The translations under genes and the position numbers were made by a program. A stretch of DNA of 9,616 nucleotides from Chromatiales bacterium. GTDB taxonomy: Bacteria > Pseudomonadota > Gammaproteobacteria > Steroidobacterales > GCA-2729495. Shown here piece by piece: positions 1 through 7,648 of the stretch. The notes below the pieces were generated by a model that saw only the letters and a list, made by a program, of their open reading frames with translations, was not told the origin of the DNA and did no database searches. Within the stretch, counting starts at the first letter, position 1. Each line of letters starts with the position of its first letter. The stretch spans positions 1 to 9,616 of the forward strand of contig JAUWKW010000035.1 of the NCBI GenBank assembly GCA_030614035.1, read 5' to 3'.

Positions 1-8
1 TTATTCAG

Positions 9-875
9 ATGCTCTACAGCATGACAGGCTTCGCTCAAGCCGAACAACAACTCGCTGAGGGCCTGCTGTCGTGGGAGGTTCGTTCGGTTAATCACCGATA
101 CCTGGAAATTCAGCTTCGGCTGCCCGAGGGATGGCGGTCACTGGAGCCAAAATTACGGGACATCGTCAACCAGCGCCTCGCGAGCGGAAAAGTGGACGGC
201 ACCCTCAGCTATCGCGAGGCGGTTAACGCGCCACAAGCCCTGCAGCTCAACCTGGACCTGGCTGGCCAACTTATCGCCCACAGTGAGAATATTGCCGAGC
301 AAATGTTGAAGCCCGCCGCTGTTAGCCCGCTAGATGTACTCGGTTGGCCCGGTGTTCTCCGGGAGCTCGCGATCGACTCCGACACCATAGTCGAGCCAGC
401 CGCGACACTGCTGGAAAACGCGATCGACGCGTTGTGCGAAACCCGTGCAAGAGAAGCCGAGCGCATTTGCGGGGGCCTTGAACAACGGTTAACCCAGATC
501 ACGGCCCTGGTTGCGGCAATGCGCGCAAGAATGCCCGAGATTCTGAAGCAGATTAAACGCCGTATGCAGGAGCGCGCACAATCGCTGGGAGTCCGACTGG
601 AACCGGAACGACTGGAACAGGAAATGCTGCTGCTCGCTCAAAAGGCAGACATCGATGAGGAACTGGACCGACTGGATGCTCACGTGGCGGAAATTTCGTA
701 CACGATGGCGGCGGGCTCGCCGGCGGGCAGACGTCTGGATTTCCTTATGCAGGAGCTCAACCGCGAAGCCAACACCCTCGCGTCAAAGGCAGCGGATGCC
801 GAAACGACGCGCCAGGCCGTGGACCTGAAAGTGTTGATCGAGCAAATGCGCGAGCAGATTCAGAACGTTGAGTAG
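9..875 (+). CDS. yicC: YicC/YloC-family endoribonuclease
   Basis: The product is 288 aa, the usual family length, and opens with MLYSMTGFAQAE, close to the family start (M-x-x-SMTxFA), so the ATG at 9 is very likely correct although no clear Shine-Dalgarno is visible in the 8 bases available. The C-terminal half carries the hallmark DUF1732 region: acidic DIDEELDRLDAH (residues 214–225), then GRRLDFLMQELNREANT (240–256) and the ending REQIQNVE. Members of this family (E. coli YicC, Bacillus YloC) are known as metal-dependent endoribonucleases acting in RNA turnover; the acidic and histidine residues around 214–225 are plausible active-site residues, which is inference. yicC commonly precedes gmk in proteobacteria, as here, with a 70-nt gap that shows no convincing terminator or promoter. 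The gene appears intact. Confidence 0.96.
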   Translation: MLYSMTGFAQAEQQLAEGLLSWEVRSVNHRYLEIQLRLPEGWRSLEPKLRDIVNQRLASGKVDGTLSYREAVNAPQALQLNLDLAGQLIAHSENIAEQMLKPAAVSPLDVLGWPGVLRELAIDSDTIVEPAATLLENAIDALCETRAREAERICGGLEQRLTQITALVAAMRARMPEILKQIKRRMQERAQSLGVRLEPERLEQEMLLLAQKADIDEELDRLDAHVAEISYTMAAGSPAGRRLDFLMQELNREANTLASKAADAETTRQAVDLKVLIEQMREQIQNVE

Positions 876-945
876 TTCCGATCCGCGCGCACGGGACGGG
901 ACGGATAGGCCGTTCCAGGGATAATCGCCCGCATATACAGGCTCA

Positions 946-1626
946 ATGCCGACGAATAGCATTTCGATTTCCAGTTCTATGAATGAGACGACATCAAAAA
1001 CGGGTTCGGCGGATCAAGGCCGTCTGTTCGTCATCGCTGCTCCTTCCGGAGCGGGAAAAACCACGCTGGTGCACAGGCTGATGGATACGAATCCTAACTT
1101 GCGTTTTTCGGTGTCTTACACGACACGGCCCAAGCGGCGTGGAGAGGTTAACGGCCGGGACTATCACTTTGTCGAAGCTGACGCCTTTCAGCGCATGGCC
1201 GCTGACGGAGAATTTCTCGAGCATGCGGAGGTGTTCGATCATCGCTATGCCACATCACGTAGCCAGGTTGACGAGCTGCTGCGCGGCGGAAATCACGTGA
1301 TGCTGGAGATTGATTGGCAGGGGGCGCAGCAGGTGCGTACCAACATGCCGGAAGCCTGCACCATATTCGTTTTACCTCCGTCGCTCGCACAACTCGAGGC
1401 GCGGCTGCGCGGGCGTAGCACGGACCCGGAGGCGGTTATACAGAGGCGGCTTCGCGACGCGCGCTCGGATATGGCGCATTGGCCGGAGTTCGATTACGTG
1501 GTGGTCAATGACGATCTCGGCGCAGCGGTCGGGACGATGCAGGCGATCATCGCCGGCCGCAACACAGACAATCTTTCGACCGCTGCAGCGATTGGCGATC
1601 GGCTAAAGCCGATTTTAGAAGCATAG
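946..1626 (+). CDS. gmk: Guanylate kinase (GMP kinase)
   Basis: Catalyses ATP + GMP to ADP + GDP in the cytosol, an essential step of guanine nucleotide supply. Numbered from the ATG at 946, the P-loop is PSGAGKTT (33–40). The GMP-binding region follows with [19 protein letters not shown] (55–73), then [10 protein letters not shown] (88–97), [10 protein letters not shown] (121–130) and the lid segment [11 protein letters not shown] (154–164). All core motifs are intact. The start is uncertain: 946 gives 226 aa, while an in-frame ATG at 979 gives 215 aa, nearer the roughly 207 aa of E. coli Gmk. A weak CAGG lies 4 nt before 946 and nothing lies before 979, so I keep 946. The first 24 residues are serine/threonine rich and unlike the enzyme core. 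It belongs to a yicC–gmk–rpoZ–spoT series, placing GDP/GTP production beside ppGpp metabolism. Confidence 0.96.
   Translation: MPTNSISISSSMNETTSKTGSADQGRLFVIAAPSGAGKTTLVHRLMDTNPNLRFSVSYTTRPKRRGEVNGRDYHFVEADAFQRMAADGEFLEHAEVFDHRYATSRSQVDELLRGGNHVMLEIDWQGAQQVRTNMPEACTIFVLPPSLAQLEARLRGRSTDPEAVIQRRLRDARSDMAHWPEFDYVVVNDDLGAAVGTMQAIIAGRNTDNLSTAAAIGDRLKPILEA
1598..1616 (+). terminator. Weak intrinsic-terminator-like hairpin in the 3' end of gmk
   Basis: ATCGGC (1598–1603) pairs perfectly with GCCGAT (1608–1613) across the loop TAAA, and the stem runs straight into TTTT (1613–1616). This has the shape of an intrinsic terminator, but the stem is only 6–7 bp and the T run short, and it lies within the last codons of gmk where ribosomes would disrupt it. 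It could reduce rather than stop read-through to rpoZ. Confidence 0.3.
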
Positions 1627-1629
1627 TCG

Positions 1630-1653
1630 GGCTGCCGGCAGAATGCCGCAGCC
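1630..1653 (+). other. Imperfect GC-rich hairpin just after the gmk stop
   Basis: GGCTGCCGGCA (1630–1640) pairs with TGCCGCAGCC (1644–1653) through ten base pairs with one bulged C and a GAA loop. It begins 4 nt after the gmk stop codon. No T tract follows, so it is not a classical terminator; an mRNA 3'-end stabiliser or processing structure is possible. Together with the hairpin at 1598–1616 it forms a pair of stem-loops at the gmk/rpoZ junction. It also covers the ATG at 1643 that begins the longer open frame of rpoZ, which argues against that start. Confidence 0.4.
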
Positions 1654-1725
1654 TAAGGCCCAGAAAGCGAGGCATTGCGCAGTGCCCAGCCAAGCTGTAC
1701 CCTTGCCCGTTCCGCCAGCGCCAAT

Positions 1726-1730
1726 GGAGA
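1726..1730 (+). promoter_or_regulatory. Shine-Dalgarno that fixes the rpoZ start
   Basis: GGAGA lies 5 nt upstream of the ATG at 1736. The reading frame is open back to an ATG at 1643 and has other ATGs at 1724 and 1730, but only 1736 has a properly spaced ribosome binding site and yields the canonical omega N-terminus MARITVED. Confidence 0.75.
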
Positions 1731-1735
1731 TGCCG

Positions 1736-2023
1736 ATGGCCAGAATCACCGTCGAAGACTGCTTAAATAATGTCGATAACCTTTTCGATATGGTGATGGT
1801 CGCAGCCAAGCGCGCCCGTCGTCTGGCCAACGGTGCCGAGCCGCTGGTGGAACGCGATAATGACAAACCCACTGTAATCGCCCTGCGTGAAATCGCGGCC
1901 GGGTTGATCAACGAAGAGATTTTGCAAGACGTCAACGAACCAGAGGACGATCTTCTCAGCACCGAGGAAGCTGAAGAACTGCTGGCAAACACACCGCTGC
2001 CAATGGTCGACCGGCCCGCCTGA
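1736..2023 (+). CDS. rpoZ: DNA-directed RNA polymerase omega subunit
   Basis: Omega is the small subunit that chaperones beta' into the polymerase and, with beta', forms ppGpp binding site 1 in E. coli. From the ATG at 1736 the product is 95 aa (E. coli 91) and starts [10 protein letters not shown], matching the family start MARVTV. The AAKRAR segment (24–29) and [16 protein letters not shown] (42–57) are typical omega signatures, followed by a variable acidic tail. The frame is open upstream to 1643, but that would add 31 proline-rich residues ahead of the conserved Met-Ala-Arg and cross a hairpin, so I reject it. One oddity: the conserved N-R-F motif reads N-L-F at residues 15–17 (Leu16, codon CTT, one base from CGT). 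The gene sits directly upstream of spoT, as in many gammaproteobacteria. Confidence 0.94.
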   Translation: MARITVEDCLNNVDNLFDMVMVAAKRARRLANGAEPLVERDNDKPTVIALREIAAGLINEEILQDVNEPEDDLLSTEEAEELLANTPLPMVDRPA

Positions 2024-2087
2024 TCGTCGGAACGATCCTCGCGCAGATCGAACTGCGTGCCCTGTTTGGCGCCAGCAAGGGGCGCCA
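2022..2087 (+). other. Three tandem small hairpins after rpoZ
   Basis: Three consecutive stem-loops lie immediately after rpoZ. The first is GATCGT (2022–2027) pairing with ACGATC (2032–2037) around the tetraloop CGGA, its 5' arm overlapping the rpoZ stop. The second is CGCAG (2042–2046) with CTGCG (2053–2057). The third is TGGCGCC (2067–2073) with GGCGCCA (2081–2087), loop AGCAAGG. None is followed by a T run; after the last comes a run of seven C (2093–2099). They could stabilise or process the rpoZ 3' end or terminate transcription with Rho. The rest of the 190-nt gap before spoT holds a lone −10-like TATACT (2158–2163) without a matching −35. Confidence 0.4.
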
Positions 2088-2213
2088 GACCACCCCCCCG
2101 AAAAGACGCGTGAAACCGGCTGCGGCTCCTTGTCGCCGCCTGGAGCTGCCATTCATTTATACTGAGATCAGTCTGCCAACACCCAGAATTCCGGTGGGCT
2201 GAGAGACCTGATC

Positions 2214-4379
2214 ATGGACTATGCTGCGTCAATTCGAGAGCGTCTACCCGGTGTGCGGAGATCAACCGGATTCAAGCAATTGCTGGCGAAGCTCGACTAT
2301 CTTCCGGACAACCAACGAGACGTCGTTGTTGAAGCCTACGAATTCGGCGCCAACGCGCACGCGGGCCAGCGACGAGTGTCGGGCGAACCTTATATATCCC
2401 ACCCGGTAGCCGTCGCGTCGATACTCGCCGACTTGCATCTGGACTCCGAGAGCATCGCCGCAGCTATTCTGCATGACGTTCTCGAGGACACCAGCACCGA
2501 CATGCCGAAAATCGAGGAGGAATTCGGCACCGAGATTGCGACCCTTGTTAACGGCGTTAGCAAATTAGACCAGCTCAGTTTTAACAGCCGTTCCGAAGCG
2601 CAGGTTGAAAGCTTTCGCAAGATGATGCTCGCGATGGTGGAGGACATCCGCGTCATATTGGTAAAACTGGCCGATCGATTACACAACATGCAGACCCTTG
2701 ATGCTCTGCCGCCGGAAAAGCGCCGCCGAATCGCCAAAGAGACACTGGAAATTTACGCTCCAATATCAAACCGGCTCGGTATAAATTGGCTTAAGACAGA
2801 ACTGGAGGAACTGGGATTCCGGTATGCATACCCATTTAGATCGCGAGTTATCGAAAAGACACTACAAAAGACTCAGGGGAATCAGCGACAAATTGTAAAG
2901 CGCATATCCGACCGCTTGCGACGGGCGCTGCGCAACGCGGAGATAAACGCGACCGTACAGGGCAGAAAGAAACATCTGTACAGCATTTACAAGAAAATGT
3001 CCCGCAAGAAACGGGCGCTCAGTGAAGTCGTCGATGTATTCGGCTTCCGACTGATCGTCGATGATGTCGAAGCATGTTATCGAACACTCGGGCTCGTGCA
3101 CCAGTTGTACAAACCGATGCCGGGCCGTTTTAAAGATTACATCGCGATCCCCCGGGTCAACGGTTACCAGTCCTTACACACAAGTTTGTTCGGCCCCAAC
3201 GGTATACCGATAGAAGTCCAGATTCGTACGCGGGAGATGGATAAGGTTGCAGAAGGTGGCATCGCCTCGCACTGGCAGTACAAGGCTGCCGACGGCACCG
3301 TGGTATCTCCGCAGGCGCGTGCCCGCGAGTGGCTGGCCTCGATCAGTGAAATACAAACCGCGGCTGATTCCGAGGAGTTCATGGAACACGTCAAGGTCGA
3401 TTTGTTCCCCGACAAGGTCTACGTGTTCACGCCACGCGGTGATATTCTTCGTCTGCCACGTGGGGCTACCTGCGTAGATTTCGCTTACGCGGTTCACACC
3501 GATGTCGGCAACCGTTGTGTAGCAGCCAAGATCAACCGCCGCCTGGCGCCACTTCGCACTGCATTAAAGAACGGTCAAACCGTGGAAATTGTGACCTCCA
3601 AACGTGCACACCCGAACGCGAACTGGGTCAATTTCGTGGCCACGGCAAAGGCGCGATACCATATCCGTCAATACCTCAAAAATCTGCGTCGGGATGAGGC
3701 AATCAATCTCGGGCGCAAATTGCTCAATCAAGCACTGCGGGATTACGGCACGACGATACGGAAAATCAGCAGAAACCGCTTGAAGTTGCTGCTCGAGGAA
3801 TTCTCACTGAGTAAGACGGTAGAGCTCTACGAGCAGATCGGCCTCGGCGAACGCCTCGCCCCACTGGTCGCGCAGGTACTGGTCCAGAGCGCTGGTATTG
3901 GTCCCGACGTTTCCCAGAAGCAGTCGGTGATCACTATTGCTGGCACCGAAGGTATGGTGGTCAGGTATGCACGTTGCTGCCTCCCGATACCGGGTGATGA
4001 CATCATGGGATATATGAGTAGCGGGCGCGGCGTCGTTATTCACCGCAACGCCTGCGGTAACCTGGTCGAGTTCAGCAAACAACCGAATAAGTGGATCTCG
4101 GTCGAATGGGAACCCGACATAAAAACTGATTTTTCTGCCGAGATTCGTGTCGAAGTCAGCCACAAACCGGGGATGCTGGCAGAGGTAGCCACCCGCATCG
4201 CTGACGCGGGTTCAAACATTGAACAGGTCTCTGTCAATGAAGGCGACGAGGACGACGGCGATGAGGGCGTCGAATTGGTGTTCACGATACTGGTGCCGGA
4301 CCGGGCAGCCTTGGCCAGGGTCATTCGCCAAATCCGTACGCTACCGGGCGTCAGACGCGTGATCCGCCCCTGCGCCTGA
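2214..4379 (+). CDS. spoT: Bifunctional (p)ppGpp synthetase/hydrolase SpoT
   Basis: A 721-aa RelA/SpoT homologue (E. coli SpoT 702 aa) that makes ppGpp from GDP/GTP plus ATP and hydrolyses it. The HD hydrolase domain keeps H63, the His-Asp pair 87–88 with E91/D92 (ILHDVLEDT) and LADRLHN (152–158). The synthetase domain keeps [12 protein letters not shown] (251–262), D274, RFKD (305–308, the RxKD form of bifunctional enzymes rather than the ExDD of RelA), GYQSLHT (317–323) and E334 of EVQIRT. A TGS domain spans about 398–462, then a helical region, a CC…H…C segment (C588, C589, H610, C614) and a C-terminal ACT domain (about 642–718). The ACT domain carries an unusual acidic stretch at 676–687. 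Start: ATG at 2214 with GAGAGA about 7 nt upstream. Both catalytic domains look functional. ridA follows 19 nt downstream. Confidence 0.97.
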   Translation: MDYAASIRERLPGVRRSTGFKQLLAKLDYLPDNQRDVVVEAYEFGANAHAGQRRVSGEPYISHPVAVASILADLHLDSESIAAAILHDVLEDTSTDMPKIEEEFGTEIATLVNGVSKLDQLSFNSRSEAQVESFRKMMLAMVEDIRVILVKLADRLHNMQTLDALPPEKRRRIAKETLEIYAPISNRLGINWLKTELEELGFRYAYPFRSRVIEKTLQKTQGNQRQIVKRISDRLRRALRNAEINATVQGRKKHLYSIYKKMSRKKRALSEVVDVFGFRLIVDDVEACYRTLGLVHQLYKPMPGRFKDYIAIPRVNGYQSLHTSLFGPNGIPIEVQIRTREMDKVAEGGIASHWQYKAADGTVVSPQARAREWLASISEIQTAADSEEFMEHVKVDLFPDKVYVFTPRGDILRLPRGATCVDFAYAVHTDVGNRCVAAKINRRLAPLRTALKNGQTVEIVTSKRAHPNANWVNFVATAKARYHIRQYLKNLRRDEAINLGRKLLNQALRDYGTTIRKISRNRLKLLLEEFSLSKTVELYEQIGLGERLAPLVAQVLVQSAGIGPDVSQKQSVITIAGTEGMVVRYARCCLPIPGDDIMGYMSSGRGVVIHRNACGNLVEFSKQPNKWISVEWEPDIKTDFSAEIRVEVSHKPGMLAEVATRIADAGSNIEQVSVNEGDEDDGDEGVELVFTILVPDRAALARVIRQIRTLPGVRRVIRPCA

Positions 4380-4398
4380 GCAACGCGGGTTCACTCAA

Positions 4399-4779
4399 AT
4401 GCAAAAAACTGTTATCAAAACAGACCGCGCACCAGCTGCAATCGGAACTTATTCCCAAGCGGTTCGTGCCGGTAACACGGTCTATCTATCAGGCCAGATC
4501 CCACTTGATCCTGACAGCGGTGAACTGGTCACCGGCGATATTGCTGTTCAGATTCGCCAGGTATTCGACAATTTGACAGCTGTTGCTGAGGCAGCTGGCG
4601 GTAGTCTGGATGATGCGGTCAAATTGACCGTTTACCTGACCGACCTGGGTCATTTTTCGGCCGTCAATGAAATTATGGCGGAATATTTTTCCGAACCGTA
4701 TCCGGCCCGGGCAGCGGTGGGAATCGCATCTCTTCCCCGCAATGCAGAGGTCGAAGCTGAAGCAATACTTTCCGTGTGA
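4399..4779 (+). CDS. ridA: Reactive imine/enamine deaminase RidA (YjgF/YER057c/UK114 family)
   Basis: RidA hydrolyses reactive 2-aminoacrylate and related enamines/imines released by PLP enzymes such as threonine/serine dehydratase, protecting PLP enzymes; active sites form at subunit interfaces of a trimer. The product is 126 aa, the usual length. Recognisable family positions are Y18, [10 protein letters not shown] (29–38), the substrate carboxylate-binding arginine in YPARAAV (R104) and the conserved glutamate E120 of EVEAEA. The usual GPYSQA motif reads GTYSQA (Thr17 for Pro). The gene starts 19 nt after spoT with no strong Shine-Dalgarno, and its last four bases overlap recG. The spoT–ridA–recG order recurs in gammaproteobacteria, so its position does not by itself imply a role in ppGpp or DNA repair. 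Confidence 0.94.
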   Translation: MQKTVIKTDRAPAAIGTYSQAVRAGNTVYLSGQIPLDPDSGELVTGDIAVQIRQVFDNLTAVAEAAGGSLDDAVKLTVYLTDLGHFSAVNEIMAEYFSEPYPARAAVGIASLPRNAEVEAEAILSV

Positions 4780-6908
4780 ATTCTTCAACCAACGCATCCG
4801 AGACACCGTCACCCGGTGAACAAAACAAAAACGCTACAGGCGAGTTTCCCGCCGCACTGACTGTTCTGCGAGGCGTAGGCCCGGCCGTAGCCGCTCGGTT
4901 GCAGAAACTTCATGTGCAACGGCCCGAAGACCTGCTCTTTGTTCTTCCACAACGCTACGAAGACCGCACCCAGCTTACGCGTATTGGCGCATTGCAAGTT
5001 GGTCAGCGTGCCGTCATTCAGGCTCAGGTCGAAATCTCGGAAATTGTGTATCGCGGCCGCCGGAGCCTGCTGTGTCGGATATCGGACGGCACGGGTCAGA
5101 TAACGCTCAGGTTTTTCTATTTTTCGCAGGCCCAGCACAAAGGCCTGGCACGCGGTACCAAGCTCCGTTGCTACGGGGAAGTCCGGATCGGACGATCCGG
5201 ACTGGAAATGATCCATCCGGAATACCAGCTGCTGCCGGCCGACGAGGATCCGCCACTGGAGCAGCATCTGACGCCCATTTACCCGACCACCGAGGGACTG
5301 CAGCAGTTCCGCCTGCGAAAATTGATCGACCAGGTAATGAATCAGTATCTGCCTGCAGTAACCGATTGGCTGCCAAAAAAAATACTCGCTGAACTATCAC
5401 TACCCACGCTGCAGGAATCGATCATCGAGCTCCATCGCCCGCCTCGCGGCGCCGATATTGTCATGTTCGAGGCGGGTCGCCATCCGGCACAGCGCCGCCT
5501 TGCGCTCGAGGAAATTCTGGCCCACCACCTGAGCTTGCGACGCGTCAAAGACCGCAGTCAGCACCAGGCTGCAGTCCCTCTCGCCATGGATGAGGGACTT
5601 CACAATCGTTTCCTGGACCAGCTCGGTTTTTCGCTGACCGTCGATCAGCAAAGCGCGCTGGAGGAAATCGAGGCGGACCTCGAACGGCCCCACCCGATGA
5701 TGCGGCTGCTGCAGGGCGATGTCGGTTGTGGCAAGACCGTGTTGGCGGCGGCGGCGGCGCTGCGGGCTGTAGTTTCCGGTCACCAGGCCGCCATCATGGC
5801 TCCGACCGAGCTGCTTGCCGAGCAACTCCGCGAAAACTTTCAGCACTGGTTCGAGCCACTAGGCATTAGCATTGCCTGGTTATCTGGAAGTCTTGTTGGA
5901 AAAGCACGGACCGAAACCTACGCTGCTATTGCAAGCGGTAGTGCGCAACTCATAGTCGGCACGCACGCGCTGTTTCAGGAAGCTGTTTTGTATCACAGCC
6001 TGGCGCTGGTTATCGTCGACGAACAGCATCGCTTTGGCGTGCACCAGCGCCTGACGCTGATGGAAAAAGGTGTGACCGGTAGCATGCGGCCGCATCAACT
6101 CGTCATGACGGCGACCCCGATCCCAAGAACGCTTGCGATGACTCTGTTTGCAGACCTCGATGTGTCCTCTATCCGGGAATTGCCGCCCGGACGGCTCCCG
6201 GTGCAGACTGTCGCATTGCCCGAGGACCGGCGCGCGAGTCTCGTGACGCGGGTACGCGAGGCGTGTCATCAGGGGCAACGTGCTTACTGGGTGTGTCCGC
6301 TGATCGAGGACTCGAATGCACTGGATTATCAGGCTGCCGAATCGACCTATGCGATGCTCGTCGAAAGCCTGCCCGAAATCGGCGTCGGGCTAATTCATGG
6401 ACGTATGCGCGCCGAGGAAAAAGACCGGGTAATGAAAAAGTTCGCTGCAGGCAAGTTGGGTGTACTGGTAGCCACGACCGTGATCGAGGTCGGGGTCAAC
6501 GTACCAGCGGCAAGCCTGATGATCATCGAGAACTCAGAACGCATGGGATTATCTCAACTGCATCAGCTGCGTGGACGTGTTGGTCGCGGAACCGAGCAAA
6601 GCAGCTGTGTCCTACTATACAAGAGTCCGTTGTCGGCGGTCGCGAAGCAACGGCTGGCCGTGTTGCGTAACACCAATGACGGGTTTGAAGTTGCCCAGCA
6701 AGATCTCGAGTTACGCGGCCCGGGGGAAGTATTGGGTAAAAAGCAGACCGGGCTGATGCAACTCCGAGTAGCCGACCTCGTCCGGGATGCGGCCCTGCTT
6801 CCGATCGTGCAAAAACTCGCCCGGCATCTATTGAAGAAACAACCCGCAGCTGTTGAACAGCTAGTGCAACGCTGGATTGGACCCGATAATCGTTACGGAA
6901 ATGTCTAA
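4776..6908 (+). CDS. recG: ATP-dependent DNA helicase RecG
   Basis: RecG is a superfamily 2 double-strand DNA translocase that regresses stalled forks and processes D-loops, R-loops and Holliday junctions. The product is 710 aa (E. coli 693). An N-terminal helical part contains [12 protein letters not shown], then LPQRYEDRT (57–65) leads into the OB-fold wedge domain (about 70–155). Helicase motifs are intact: Q291, Walker A GDVGCGKT (314–321), DEQH box (415–418), TATPIPRT (445–452), [10 protein letters not shown] (568–577) and QLRGRVGRG (597–605), followed by the TRG-type segment [18 protein letters not shown]. Start: GTG at 4776 overlapping the ridA stop (GTGA), with no good Shine-Dalgarno and no alternative ATG/GTG/TTG before the conserved region, so translation probably depends on ridA. 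The first 25 or so residues are a polar extension absent from E. coli RecG. Confidence 0.97.
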   Translation: MNSSTNASETPSPGEQNKNATGEFPAALTVLRGVGPAVAARLQKLHVQRPEDLLFVLPQRYEDRTQLTRIGALQVGQRAVIQAQVEISEIVYRGRRSLLCRISDGTGQITLRFFYFSQAQHKGLARGTKLRCYGEVRIGRSGLEMIHPEYQLLPADEDPPLEQHLTPIYPTTEGLQQFRLRKLIDQVMNQYLPAVTDWLPKKILAELSLPTLQESIIELHRPPRGADIVMFEAGRHPAQRRLALEEILAHHLSLRRVKDRSQHQAAVPLAMDEGLHNRFLDQLGFSLTVDQQSALEEIEADLERPHPMMRLLQGDVGCGKTVLAAAAALRAVVSGHQAAIMAPTELLAEQLRENFQHWFEPLGISIAWLSGSLVGKARTETYAAIASGSAQLIVGTHALFQEAVLYHSLALVIVDEQHRFGVHQRLTLMEKGVTGSMRPHQLVMTATPIPRTLAMTLFADLDVSSIRELPPGRLPVQTVALPEDRRASLVTRVREACHQGQRAYWVCPLIEDSNALDYQAAESTYAMLVESLPEIGVGLIHGRMRAEEKDRVMKKFAAGKLGVLVATTVIEVGVNVPAASLMIIENSERMGLSQLHQLRGRVGRGTEQSSCVLLYKSPLSAVAKQRLAVLRNTNDGFEVAQQDLELRGPGEVLGKKQTGLMQLRVADLVRDAALLPIVQKLARHLLKKQPAAVEQLVQRWIGPDNRYGNV
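5180..5203. repeat. 24-nt near-perfect palindrome inside recG
   Basis: AGTCCGGATCG (5180–5190) and CGATCCGGACT (5193–5203) are exact reverse complements separated by only GA. It lies in codons 135–143 of recG, in the region for the wedge domain. As RNA it would fold into a 10-bp stem with a GGAC loop. No T run follows. It may be a protein-binding site, an mRNA structure or chance. Confidence 0.55.
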
Positions 6909-7022
6909 ACGGCCGGTGATCCTGACGAAAATCACGAGACGGTTCGAGATTCGCCCCACCCAGGGCGGCCGGACCATATTGAATCAGTTAGACTCTGGCG
7001 AAGAGAAACAATCAGACAAAGC
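6909..7022 (+). other. recG–ubiC intergenic region
   Basis: The 114-nt gap separates recG from ubiC. It holds a short hairpin, CGCCC (6952–6956) with GGGCG (6963–6967) around CACCCA, without a T tract. It also holds two copies of the self-complementary hexamer CGGCCG (6910–6915 and 6966–6971). I see no −35/−10 pair good enough to call a ubiC promoter and no strong ribosome binding site next to the ubiC ATG; a GAAGAG lies about 20 nt upstream. Confidence 0.4.
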
Positions 7023-7607
7023 ATGATTTCCAACCAGCACCGTTCGTTCGAAAACCCGCGGGAAACAACATGGCTAACCCGCCAGGGCGTGCGGGAGGCG
7101 CAAATCGACTCGCTTATGCTGTCGTGGTTGCTGGAAAAAGGGCTCCTGACCGAACGGTTGCGCGGCCTTTGTGGAGCACATTTCCGGCTGGAAGTATTAC
7201 ACGAGCCCTCCATCGGCTGGGAATCTCTGGCTCCGACAGATTCCCCAGCCGAAATAGACGGATTCAAACGCGAGGTTGTCATGTGGTGCGATGATGAACC
7301 CTGCATTTACGCGAAGACCAGCGTATCGAATTCCACCGCATCAATGCACCCATGGTTGCGGACCTTGGGATCAGAACCCTTGGGAGAGCGACTACAATCG
7401 CTGGCCGATGTAACTCGCACTGATTTCGAATTCACCTGTGTGCAGGCGAACGGCGCCGAGGATCGCAGCTTGGGAAGATCATTCGTTTCCGGTGATCTGT
7501 GGGCGCGCCGATCCAAATTTACGATTAAGAGTCACGAGTTGGCCGTGATCGAAGTATTCCTGCCAGGGCTGGTCACCTGTAAAGGTCACCGTTCGGGACA
7601 TGGATAA
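7023..7607 (+). CDS. ubiC: Chorismate pyruvate-lyase UbiC (chorismate lyase)
   Basis: UbiC removes pyruvate from chorismate to give 4-hydroxybenzoate, the first committed step of ubiquinone synthesis. The product is 194 aa, longer than the 165 aa of E. coli, and similarity is modest, but the pattern fits. WLLEKGLLTERL (35–46) matches the N-terminal helix. FKREVVMWCDDEPCIYAKT (81–99) aligns with the WLREILLCADGEPW region and keeps the active-site arginine (R83). LGSEPLG (115–121) matches LGKTPLG. DLWARRSKFTI (158–168) and AVIEVFLP (174–181) contain the conserved glutamate (E177). The C-terminus runs about a dozen residues past the usual end. Start: ATG at 7023, without a clear Shine-Dalgarno. 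The following ubiA, 41 nt downstream, uses its product, supporting the call and a ubiC–ubiA operon. Confidence 0.88.
   Translation: MISNQHRSFENPRETTWLTRQGVREAQIDSLMLSWLLEKGLLTERLRGLCGAHFRLEVLHEPSIGWESLAPTDSPAEIDGFKREVVMWCDDEPCIYAKTSVSNSTASMHPWLRTLGSEPLGERLQSLADVTRTDFEFTCVQANGAEDRSLGRSFVSGDLWARRSKFTIKSHELAVIEVFLPGLVTCKGHRSGHG
7571..7590. repeat. Short direct repeat at the ubiC 3' end
   Basis: GGTCACC occurs at 7571–7577 and again at 7584–7590, separated by TGTAAA. Because the heptamer is nearly self-complementary, the pair can also fold as a stem with a central mismatch. It encodes part of the extra C-terminal tail of UbiC. Probably minor. Confidence 0.4.
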
Positions 7608-7648
7608 TGATGTGCCCATAAAAATACCTTCGACTTGACCGAAAGCCG

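Noticed and set aside
868..945. Possible gmk promoter with GATAAT at 920–925 in the yicC–gmk gap.
   Set aside because: No −35 element lies at 16–18 nt upstream; the −10 match alone is not enough.
1675..1703. Possible rpoZ promoter TTGCGC–N17–TACCCT.
   Set aside because: Both boxes match only three of six consensus positions.
1643..1735. N-terminal extension of rpoZ to the ATG at 1643.
   Set aside because: It adds 31 proline-rich residues before the conserved omega start, lacks a ribosome binding site and begins inside a hairpin.
2110..2202. A 30-codon frame starting with GTG upstream of spoT, as a possible leader peptide.
   Set aside because: No ribosome binding site, no regulatory codon run and no recognisable similarity.
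6084..6095. Perfect 12-bp palindrome ATGCGGCCGCAT in recG.
   Set aside because: Palindromes of this length are expected a couple of times by chance in a window of this size.
6910..6975. tRNA-like signals after recG: GGTTCGA at 6941–6947 and ACCA at 6973–6976 with complementary CGGCCG ends.
   Set aside because: The T-arm stem does not pair, the span between the paired ends is about 62 nt, too short, and no D-arm or anticodon arm can be drawn.
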